Shown here piece after piece: positions 47,743 through 57,236 of a stretch of DNA of 64,000 nucleotides; the stretch's first letter is position 1; every line of letters starts with the position of its first letter. The notes under the pieces are model-generated. The model was not told the DNA's origin, did no database searches, and saw nothing but the letters and a program-made list of their open reading frames with translations. Made by a program: the position numbers and the translations under genes. The stretch is from positions 14,290,360-14,354,359 of the forward strand of contig NC_059303.1 in the NCBI RefSeq assembly GCF_017591435.1. The letters run 5' to 3'. Source of the stretch: Portunus trituberculatus (Eukaryota; Arthropoda; Malacostraca; Decapoda; Portunidae).

Positions 47743-47914
47743 TGCATACATAAGAACAACAAGAAAAGAGGGAATCTGCAAGAGGCTGCTAGGACTGGTA
47801 GCCCCTTTATGAACAAAGCTGCCTAATTCCATCTATCATTTCCATCCATAATGGGAATATCCCACAGTACTTAAAGAATACAAAGAAGTTACTAGTAAAT
47901 CATTAGTTTTTGCT

Positions 47915-48275
47915 TTTAGGAAATCGCTAAACTCAAGAGAAGTACCAGGTAAGTGGAAGCATGCAAATATAGTACCCATCTTTAAGATGAAACTTTAACA
48001 TCTGATTATAGATCTGTCAACTTAACTTTAATAGATAAAATAATGAAGTCAGCAATATCAAAGACATTAGGCCACATTAAAAAAAAATAATAATTTGATA
48101 AACCAGACACAGCATGACTTCATGAACAGGGAATTCTTGCCTTATGAACTTGAGTTTTTACAGTAAATTTTATTAGGTGGCAGATAATGGAGATATTTAC
48201 AGTTATGACATCCTATACCTGTACATTAGTAAAGTTGACAAAGTACCCTATCAGAGGCTCATGGAGAGGAAGAAA
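47915..48275 (+). pseudogene. Reverse transcriptase fragment of a further LINE (family C)
   Basis: Read across several frames the plus strand gives SREVPGKWKHANIVPIFK, then NLTLIDKIMKS-like, NQTQHDFMNR and ILYLYISKVDKVPYQRLM. These correspond to the RT blocks P-x-x-W-K-x-A-x-V-x-P-I-F-K, Q-H-G-F and Y-L-D-F-S-K-A-F-D-K-V-P. Every block carries frameshifts or stops and the sequence stops before the active site. It lies antisense in an NSE4 intron. Confidence 0.7.
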
Positions 48276-48388
48276 AGCAAAAGAATTTCAGAAGTGATCA
48301 GCCTTAGTGGAATTCAAACCTATGGCTGCCATGGCAGCCAACTCAGATTTGGCCCCTTTACTACAGAGTCATGAGGCAATGTGTGTGT

Positions 48389-51300
48389 ATTTACCTAATT
48401 GTATTTACCTAATTGTAACATACGGGAAAAGAGCTATGCTCGTGTTGTCCCGTCTCCATATCTATTAATGTCCAGCTTTTTCTTAAAATCATGAATATTC
48501 CTTGCGTTGACCACTTCCACGTCTAAACTATTCCATGCTTCCACCCTTCTATGAGGGAAGCTATATTTTTTCACATCTCTCCTATAAGTGGCCATTTTTA
48601 GTTTTTTCCCATGCCCTCTCGACATTCTTTCATTCCACATACACAGATCTTCCCTATCCATTTTTTCCATGCCAATCATCACTCTGTATATTGCTATCAG
48701 GTCTCCCTTTCTCTTCTGTTTTCCAGGGTCGGAAGTTGCATTCTTTTCAGTCTGTCTTCATAAGTCAAATCTCTTAAGTCAGGCACCATTTTTGTTGCAG
48801 CCCTCTGTACTTTCTCTAGTTTCCTTATGTGTTTCTTTAAGTTCGGAGCCCACTGTATTGTTGCATATTCAAGCCTCGGTCTTATCATTGCAGTAATTAT
48901 TTTCTTCATCATTTCTTCATCTAAATATCTGAACGCCACTCTTATGTTCCTCAATAAGTTCAATACTTCTCCAATTATTTTGTTTATATGTCTCTCTGGC
49001 GATAGGTCATTGGTAATTGTCACCCCAAGGTCTTTTTCTTCATGACTGGTTTTATGTCTTCATTTCCTATCTTGTACATACTCCTGATTCTTCTTTCACT
49101 CTTGCCAAACTCTATTTTCTTGCATTTTGTCGTGTTGAACTCCATTTGCCATGTACAGCTCCATTTCCATATTCTGTCCAAGTCTTCCTGGAGTAGTTCG
49201 CAATCTTTGTCACATCTCACTTTTCTTAACAATTTTGCATCGTCTGCAAATAGGCTCACATAACTGGACACCCCATCCACCATGTCATTTATGTAGACCG
49301 CGAACATTACTGGTGCCAACACTGATCCCTGTGGAACTCCACTCTCCACCAAGCCCCATTCTGATGGTCTGTCCTTAATTATTGTTCTCATTTCTCTTCC
49401 TACCAAAAGTCTTCCATCCATTTTAGTAAACTGCCATGCACTCCTCCTACCATTTCAAGTTTCCAGATCAGTCTCCGTGTGGTACCTTATCAAAGGCCTT
49501 TTTAAATCCAGATATATTCCATCAGCCCAACCATCTCTTTCCTGTATTACATCTATCACCCTCGAATAGTAACATATCAGGTTTGTCGTGCATGAACGCC
49601 CTTTTCTAAAACCAAATTGACACTCACAAAGTATGTCATTTTTCTCCAAGAAGTCTGTCCATCTATTCTTCACCACCCTCTCACACATCTTAGCTACCAC
49701 ACTTGTAAGTGACACTGGTCTATAGTTCAATGGGTCTCTCTTGTTACCTGATTTATAGATTGGGACAATGTTAGCTCTTTTCCAGTCTTGGGGCACTACA
49801 CCTTCCCTTAATGAGGCATCAATTACTTCACAAACTTTTTCTGCCAGTTGCTCCCTGCATTCTCTTAAAATCCATCCTGATACCCCATCAGGTCCCACAG
49901 CTTTTCTCACTTCTAAACTCCCCATCATATTCTTGATCTCCTCCACAGTTACTTGAAACTCCTTCATAATCCCTTTCTGTTCCATTACCAGTGGTTTGTC
50001 AAAAGCAGTCTCCTTTGTGAATACCTTCCGAAAGCATCCATTCATAGCCTCTGCCATTTCCTGGGATCTTCACTGCATACTCCATTTACTTCTAAACTTT
50101 CAATACTTTCTCTATTTTTGATGTTGTTGTTCACATGTCTGTAAAAAGCCTTGGTTGGTCTTTACATTTATCAATTATATCCTTTTCTTGTTTCTTTCTT
50201 TCTTCTCTTCTAATCAACACATATTCATTTCTTGCTCTTTTGTAACTTTCCCACTGCTTAATCCGTCTTTTCCTTCTCCACCTCTTCCATGCATCCTCTT
50301 TTCTTGTTCTAGCCTTTTCACATCTATCGTTAAACCAGTCCTGCTTTCCAACTTCTCTATGTTGTCTTATTGGTACAAATTTTTCTCACCTTCTTTGTAT
50401 ATTTTTATAAATTCCTTCCACTTTTCATTTGCTCCTTAGCACTCTTGAATTTCATCCAATTTGTCTCTTGAAAGAATTTCTTTAGGTTTCCAAAATCTGT
50501 CTTGGCATAATTCCATCTTCCCACTTTATATTCTTCATTTCTTCTAGATTTCTCTTCATCTATCACCTTGAACTCCAAAACTGCATGATCACTCTTTGCT
50601 AAAGGGCACTCCACCCTCATCTCCTCAATGACCATTGGCTCTGTACTAAAGACCAAGTCCAGTCTTGACGATGCTCCCTCTCCTCCAAACCTAGTATCTT
50701 CTTTGACCCACTGAGTTAACACATTTTCCATTGCCAGTGTCAATAGTGTATTTCCCCATGTTGTCTCTGATCCTTCCATTGACCAGTCCTCCCAACACAC
50801 CTCTTTACAATTAAAATCTCCCATCATTATAGTTCGTTCACAGCCACCCAACATTTCTTCCAGACATGTTCCTGTATCACTTATCATTTCTTCATATTCC
50901 TGTACTGACCATGCATTTGTCTTAGGTGGTACGTACACCACTATGTAGTGCCTCTTTTTCCTTCATTAGTTTCTGCTCTGATCTTTAGCACTTCTGCCTT
51001 TCCCATACCTTCTTTCACTTGATCCACCTTTATATCTTTTTAACCAGCAACATCACTCCTCCTCCCATCTTACCTACTCTATTTCTTTTCCAAACATTAT
51101 ATTTCCTTCTCCAACCATCATCAGGTCTTCTCCCTCTCTCAGTTTTGTTTCAGTAAGACCCACAATATCTGGGTTCTTGTCCCTCAAGTAATCGTTGAGT
51201 TCTAAAATCCCGATATCACTCCATTTATGTTGGAATACATTACATTCCGCTCATACGTAAGTTTCTTTAGTCCTTTCTTGCTGTACTTTTCTGGGTTATG

Positions 51301-51743
51301 AACCACTTCCTCAGTCTCATATCCAAGATTCTCCAGAAAACTCTTTCTTCTCCTCTTCTGTCCTCTCTTCATTTTTTTCAAAGCCTCCTTTCTCAACTCA
51401 TTTAACATTTCTCTTTCCTTTTCACCGAGATCTCTTCTCAACCAAATCTTCCTTGTTGTTTCCTGCTGGGCTAGCCTCCATGACTTCTCCACCAATTCAT
51501 CTACATCCTTTTGTGACTTAAGTTTGATTCTTATTGGCCTCATACCTTCTCTTGTGAACTTTCCAATTCTATGGAAGTCCTCTATTTCTTGTACTAGGTC
51601 TTTTCCCTCCTCCTGCACCACATTAATGATATTATTTATCACCTTTTTTATGTTTTTCTCTCTCTCCATTTTACTCGGTGTCTTATCCTCCTCCACACCA
51701 AATATCACCACACATCTCTTTTTGTCTACAGTTTCCCTCACCA

Positions 51744-51745
<2 letters not shown>
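48389..51745 (-). mobile_element. LINE family B, copy B8, 3.36 kb, ORF1 through RT
   Basis: The longest family B copy by domain content. On the minus strand it starts immediately after (CA)n (plus (TG)n at 51746-51797) in ORF1 (51202-51744; KRCVVIFGVEEDKTPSK, DFHRIGKF, RPIRIKLKSQKDV, an RRM-like ORF1 segment). The endonuclease follows (MVYVPPKTNAWSVQEY, MMGDFNCKEVCWEDW, SRLDLVFSTEP, AKSDHAVLEF) and then RT (LNYRPVSLTSVVAKMCE, FGFRKGRSCTTNLI, SGVPQGSVLAPVMF, intact FADD near 49250) and the C-terminus ending DGTTRA. Several frameshifts separate these pieces. The 3' end has two TAGGTAAATACA units (plus TGTATTTACCTAAT) and then CACACA. It is in the same sense as NSE4. Confidence 0.92.
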
Positions 51746-51797
<52 letters not shown>

Positions 51798-51801
<4 letters not shown>

Positions 51802-52085
51802 TCACTGTTTGATCTGCTGCAGTCTCTGACGAAACAGCCAGACGTTACCCTACGGAACGAGCTCAAAGCTCATTATTTCCGATCTTCGGATAGGCCTGAG
51901 ACCAGGCACACACCACACACCGGGACAACAAGGTCACAACTCCTCGATTTACATCCCGCCTACTCACTGCTAGGTGAACAGGGCTACGTGAAAGGAGACA
52001 CACCCAAATATCTCCACCCGGGCGGGGAATCGAACCCCGGTCATCTGGCTTGTGAAGCCAGCGCTCTAACCACTGAGCTACCGGG

Positions 52086-52086
<1 letters not shown>
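51798..52086 (-). mobile_element. tRNA-Val-like SINE, full length
   Basis: Minus-strand copy whose head GCCCGGTAGCTCAGTGGTTA and B box GGGTTCGATTCCCC are intact, with an anticodon arm of CTGGCTTCACAAGCCAG type. The 3' end AACAGTGAATTCACACAC is followed by (CA)n. Both flanks are (TG)n on the plus strand (51746-51797 and 52087-52153), so it is embedded in a CA tract that also carries LINE B8. Confidence 0.92.
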
Positions 52087-52156
<70 letters not shown>

Positions 52157-52230
52157 AAGTACACAAGTAAATTAACAAATATAAAACTAGAAATATATTT
52201 GTATAATACATATAGTCTTTGTCAACTTAC

Positions 52231-52361
52231 AAGTTTTTCTGCAAACTCTCTTGCATTGAATACTGCTAGACTTGATTGTGCTGCTTCTATATTGACTTTT
52301 GCCATGTTGCCACATACTTTTAGAAGTTGTGAATCTATTGCTGCTTCTCTTGGCCGCTTGA
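52231..52361 (-). CDS. Nsmce4a: NSE4, second visible exon
   Basis: Minus-strand exon of 131 bp between acceptor TTTTTTTTCCAG and donor CTT|GTAAGT. It enters in phase 1 and leaves in phase 0. It encodes KRPREAAIDSQLLKVCGNMA then NAREFAEKL. The R-E-A-x-x-D-x-x-x-L-x-x-x-x-x-x-x-A pattern and the F-x-x-x-E-(F/Y)-x-E-x-L ending are the NSE4 N-terminal region that binds the SMC6 neck and NSE3. The split codon is completed by the exon at 56750. Confidence 0.88.
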
Positions 52362-52386
52362 CTGGAAAAAAAAAAATAAATAAATA

Positions 52387-52513
<127 letters not shown>

Positions 52514-52536
52514 CACACACACACACACGCGCACGC

Positions 52537-52825
52537 GCCCGGTAGCTCAGTGGTTAGAGTGCTGGCTTCACAAGCCAGAGGACCGGGGTTCAATTCCCCG
52601 GCCGGGTGGAGATATTTGGGTGTGTCTCCTTTCACGTGTAGCCCTGTTCACCTAGCAGTGAGTAGGTACGGGATGTAAATCGAGGAGTTGTGACCTTGTC
52701 CCGGTGTGTGGTGTGTGCCTGGTCTCAGGCCTATCTGAAGATCGGCAATAATGAGGTCTGAGCTCGTTCCGTAGGGTAACTTCTGGCTGTCTCGTCAGAG
52801 ACTGCAGCAGATCAAACAGTGAAAC
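52537..52825 (+). mobile_element. tRNA-Val-like SINE, best-preserved copy
   Basis: Acceptor stem GCCCGGT pairs with GCCGGGT downstream. A box TAGCTCAGTGG at 52543-52553, anticodon arm CTGGC-TTCACAA-GCCAG (anticodon CAC, valine) and B box GGTTCAATTCC at about 52587-52597. The tRNA-like 73 bases are followed by the 215-bp body and ATCAAACAGTGAAACA. The left flank is (TA)n(CA)n and the right flank (TA)n. Confidence 0.92.

Positions 52826-52826
<1 letters not shown>

Positions 52827-52902
<76 letters not shown>
52827..52902 (+). repeat. (TA)n between SINE and Tigger element
   Basis: About 75 bp of TA with one CA interruption. The last TA (52901-52902) serves as the target duplication of the Tigger element. 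Confidence 0.95.
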
Positions 52903-52905
<3 letters not shown>

Positions 52906-53816
52906 TAAGGTCTCGGTTTATGTCAGAGTTACGTTCCTGAAACACGACGTAAGTCGATTTTGTACGTAACTCGAGTTTCCGTACATTTCAAAGCATATTA
53001 TGGAGTTTTCAACCAATCACTGTTTATGGTCATTCAGGTAAGTTAAAGGTTATATTGTTATATTATTTACAACTATGTAGGAATATGAAACACAAGCTTG
53101 TTTTTGTTGTTGATTAGGGCCACGAACGCGAAGGACTGCAAGTTGCAGAGAGGGTGGACGCCTGAGGCCGCCAGAAGGGTGGGCAGGTCGAATGTTGTGA
53201 CGCGCATGGACAGCTGGGAGCGTGGTGCAGTGCGGTGGGAATAGAAGCGTGGGCAGCCAGGAAATGCAATAGGAAAGGGCAATAGGGATCAGCAGACAGG
53301 CGCAGACTGCAAGTCAGCTGCAGTGTCGTGTGGCCCAGGCGAAGGCTCGGAGTTGTTATTGTTGTGATGGGTGTGCGAGCCCTCAAGGTCGTCAACCTCC
53401 CGTTGTCATGGTAACGGGCTTCCCATTTTCTTCTTCCTCCCTCACACACAGCTGCTGCGTCCTTCTCATGTCTTTTAATTATGTCCTCTTTTTCTTGTAG
53501 CGTAATGGTTTTCCTTTTCTTAGCATCACTGCTGTCACTAAGTTTTCTCTTTGGTGCCATTGAGCAAGATACTAAGAACTTGATTCAGTAAAGCAGAAGT
53601 AGGATAACACTCTTGCCAGGGGCGACTGTGGTGGAATTGAGGCATGTTATTGTATTCATGCGTGACTGTGGTAGGCAACCACCAACAGTAACAATAAATC
53701 CCGCACTTTGCGATTTATAAATTTTCAATTTTTAAAATCTTAAATTGCCTTATAGTGGACTGACGTAACTACGAGTTTGACGTAACTCGAGACCGACGTA
53801 ACCCGGGACTTTACTG
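52903..53816 (-). mobile_element. Tigger/pogo-like element 1 (914 bp) with transposase N-terminus
   Basis: TA target duplications at 52901-52902 and 53817-53818. Termini CAGTAAGGTCTCGGTTTA and (complement) CAGTAAAGTCCCGGGTTACG are inverted repeats, and ACGTAACTCGAG-type subterminal motifs occur at both ends. On the minus strand from 53560 a frame begins MAPKRKLSDSSDAKKRKT and then EKEDIIKRHEK, which matches the start of the CENP-B-like helix-turn-helix of Tigger/jerky transposases. After about 35 residues the similarity stops, so the catalytic domain has been deleted. Confidence 0.85.
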
Positions 53817-53824
53817 TATGTATG

Positions 53825-53892
<68 letters not shown>
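53817..53892 (+). repeat. (TATG)/(TA)n between two Tigger elements
   Basis: About 75 bp of TATG then TA repeats. Its edges are the TA target sites of both neighbouring elements. Confidence 0.95.
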
Positions 53893-53897
<5 letters not shown>

Positions 53898-54455
53898 GTA
53901 CTTCGACATATGAATTTAATTCGTTCCGTGACGATTGTTGTATCTCAAAAAAAATTGTATATCAAATCAATTTCTCCCATAGAAATTAATGGAAATAGAA
54001 TTAATGCATTCTAGTGATATAAATTTCCCCCCCCCCAAAAAAAAATCAATATGCTTTAAATACCCACCAAATATAGATTTAATATAAGATACGTACAATG
54101 TTTATTGTATGCATGATATAAATGTACTATATTGCCCAAAATAACAACAACCTGCAAAACTCGGGACATGTTGATAGACGTTCATCATGCAAGACTCGGG
54201 GCATGTCAATAGATGTTTAGGGGTTTTTGGGCTATATTTTGGCTATTTTCTTCCCGTCTTCTTTGCTTGTGAGCTGGCAACATTCATCAGGAATAAACAT
54301 ATGCTATACGTCACTGTGTCACCAACTCCCACGATGGATGGTGGGAGTGACAATGATTTCCTGGTGCCTGATTCCGCCACTTCTCCTGCGCGCCTTATTT
54401 CTACACCTCGGGTGTCTCGCCATGTTGCGGGGAGACAACTTTTGAATGAGAGTGG

Positions 54456-54520
<65 letters not shown>

Positions 54521-55435
54521 CAATGGGCCTGTTTTCTATCGGTCTAGCCAAGGCCGCTGAACCCAATCGGACGCAAGGCCACATACACCAATGACACCAC
54601 CTCATTCAACCTGTGATATTTTGGTAACCATACCATCTAAAGACTTCAGGTATTTTGCATTGCAAAGAGGAAGAGTTGTTTGTGGGCAGAACACCATTAG
54701 TACACACTCGTTTATTGAATTTCTAAGTGTAATCAGTATGTGAATACAGGCTATTTTTGTGTGTTTGTCCCCAAACCTGCCGAGTCAGCACGAGCGAAAA
54801 CTCCCAACTCCCCCTAGCTTTAGGGGTTAAATGTACATTTGTATTTACCAACGCTGTGACAGAACTTCGTATATGTAGTATGGAGGAGGAATTGGCGAGT
54901 TACCCATGCCTTACTATTGGCACGCCACATGACCTGGAGTTTCTCTTTTAACACCTTATGTGCTTTAAAGGCCCAGGGGTTCTCAGAATGATACACCAAC
55001 AATGGTTTGACTTCACAGTTACTACTAGCGTTAGCGCAAAGGGCCAAGTCACAAATACGCACACCACGTTCATATTTTGCAATTATCTTGTGTTTCATAT
55101 CAATTGTGAGACTCTTCTTAAGTTTCTCCTTTTCAGCCTCCTTATTTTTACTTTTGGGACCCAGGATCACAAGGTCTTGAGTTCACAAAACTTAACAAAA
55201 AATACAGATTGCCAAGCAACACAGACACATACATGCACAAAGGATAAACAACGATACACAATGTGAACTGAATATTCGGGTGGATGCGGGTAGCCGAGCG
55301 ATCGCTGCGCCACCTACCGATGGCTAATCGTATCTTAAAAATGTCTTTGTATTTCAAGGCGTAAATGATATGAAATTTTTCGTCGTATATAAAAAAAATT
55401 GTATGTTGGGGCGTTCATATCTCGAGGTATTACTG
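53893..55435 (-). mobile_element. Tigger-like element 2 (about 1.54 kb), deleted transposase
   Basis: Left terminus TAGTGGTACTTCGACATATG and complement of the right terminus (CAGTAATACCTCGAGATATG) are inverted repeats, with (TA)n on both sides. The minus-strand frame 54820-55170 starts LGPKSKNKEAEKEKLKKSLT and MKHKIIAKYERGV (DNA-binding helix-turn-helix). It then jumps to NPWAFKAHKVLKEKLQVMWR and ANSKAWVTRQF, which belongs to the catalytic half. So an internal deletion fuses the two ends of a Tigger transposase. A (GA)n tract lies inside at 54460-54519. Confidence 0.85.
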
Positions 55436-55437
55436 TG

Positions 55438-55439
<2 letters not shown>

Positions 55440-55513
<74 letters not shown>

Positions 55514-56749
55514 CACAATATGTGAGAGGGGGCAACCCACACAACCTACTTTTCAGATAATTGCGTTTAAAGTTTATCACTGATTACTCTTATAAAAATG
55601 GTCAAAATGTATTATTATTATGCATCAAATGAAAGATCTAGGATATTTCTGTCATGCCATGTGGTTTTTAATAATTCCCTTTTTTTTTATGGCTGGAAAT
55701 TTTATTCACTCCTTACTTCACATTTATATACAGCATGTATGGCATAAAAGATATTATGTTCAAAATTTATGTGTTAGGGTTCATTTTCATCCTTTATATT
55801 GGCTTGAGACATTTAAGTTCATCATCAGAAACAATGCATTTATGTTCTTAACAATCCCCTTAGCAGATTTACCTACTCAATAAATCCCCATCCAACCCAA
55901 TAATGAGGGTTGACTGGGGATTTATTCCCCATCATTCCACCTATGAACAAGATTGGTTGTGGTCACAATGGTGATGGAATATACTGTGACTCTTGATGAC
56001 AGGCACTGCATATTAGTCTTCTTTGCTCTTTTGCTGGGGTTAGTATGCCAGATATCCACACCAATGTCAGGTTGAGGCACCACAGAGGCAGGGGAGTCAA
56101 CATGTTTATTGCCATGTGAAGACATGTTATAAACAATGTAAAAGTGCTGAGAATCAGGAGTAGTGTGCCTGGTGAAGGCAGAAGCTGGTATGGTGTGGAT
56201 GCATTACATATGGTGGAGTATGACAACAATAACAATACCATGCCGGGCAGTGATTGGGCAAGCGCACATCCCAGCATGCACAGAACTTGTCCCTCTATTG
56301 CATACAGGAGATAGGTTAGTCTGATCCACACTTTGGCCCAATTCAGGTCCCTTTAACCCTTAGTTTAACCATCAAGATGGTCAGATTTCCTCTGCCAGAC
56401 CCTCCCACATGATAATCACACCCTTTAACAAGTTCTTGTCTATAACTCAAAACCTCTAGATTTGAGGGTTATCTTCCTCTCACATACTGTCTCATATATC
56501 ATCTTAGATGTTAAATTCAATTAATACTAGGTTCTAGACATAAAAATCAAGGAAGTTGCAACCACCACTCTTGAACATACCCAGAAAAAAATAGCAATGA
56601 AATGGAAAGGTTAATAAATCTAAAACATCTAATGGATCTAAGCAAGTCTTAAATGGAAAAAAGTACAAACCATTACCTTTTAGAAGTTAACATTGATTTA
56701 ATTCATATTTTCAAAGCTACAAACATATGAAATGAAAGGTAAGTCTCAC
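55440..56749. other. (TA)n, then NSE4 intron without recognised features
   Basis: TA to about 55511. From 55512 to 56749 the sequence is A/T-rich. The minus-strand frame at 55963-56331 is hydrophobic, but has no splice context or family match. Confidence 0.55.
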
Positions 56750-56903
56750 CAGCTTCAAATGCTTCATTGGCCTTCAGCACCAGCATCTGGAGATTGTGTG
56801 TGTCCATATTTTTGTCTTCATCTACATATTGGTGGACCTCAGTCATCAAATCCTGGTATTTTTCCCTCACAACCTTGTTTGCTTCCTCAGACAAATATGA
56901 TCG
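56750..56903 (-). CDS. Nsmce4a: NSE4, first visible exon (5' part outside window)
   Basis: Minus-strand exon of 154 bp from acceptor TTTTTGACAG to donor GCTG|GTGAGA, phase 0 in and phase 1 out. It encodes RSYLSEEANKVVREKYQDLM, an acidic stretch and LVLKANEAFEA. NSE4 proteins begin with R-x-x-x-R-x-x-Y-x-x-L followed by a long helix ending in A-(N/D)-x-x-F-x-x-(V/A). The join to 52231 gives NEAFEAVKRPREA, exactly the expected junction. No upstream exon was found between here and the window end, which is filled by LINEs. Confidence 0.88.
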
Positions 56904-57011
56904 CTGTCAAAAATAAGAATTTGTGTCAAGGGATATGCGGGCATATAAACATTACAGCCACACAATAGTTATTACATGCATGGATCTATCTAAGCACACA
57001 CACACACACAA

Positions 57012-57176
57012 AAAGTGAAAGATGACCAGTGGGAAGTAGAACTAGAAAAAGGAAAAAAAGAAAAAGGACTTGGGAGTGACGATGGAAGAAAACAACCAAC
57101 CGGTAAGCCATATTGATAGAATTTTCAGAGAGACATATAATTTGCTAAGGAATATTGGATTAGCATTTCACTATAT

Positions 57177-57177
<1 letters not shown>
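57012..57177 (+). mobile_element. LINE family B, 166-bp fragment B5 between CA tracts
   Basis: Matches B6 from VELEKVKKEKDLGVTMEEN to NLLRNIGLAFHYM, i.e. a mid-RT piece lacking both ends. It is bounded on the left by (CA)n at 56997-57010 and on the right by (CA)n at 57180-57232, which is also the 5' flank of B6. Confidence 0.85.

Positions 57178-57233
<56 letters not shown>

Positions 57234-57236
<3 letters not shown>

Noticed and set aside
52537..52609. Possible functional tRNA-Val (CAC) gene
   Set aside because: The cloverleaf is good, but the same head occurs in four copies each fused to the same 200-bp body, so it is a SINE head; no terminator run of T follows the tRNA part.
55963..56331. 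Hydrophobic 122-codon minus-strand frame in an NSE4 intron
   Set aside because: Hydrophobicity follows from T-rich codons; no start context, splice site or homologous family recognised.
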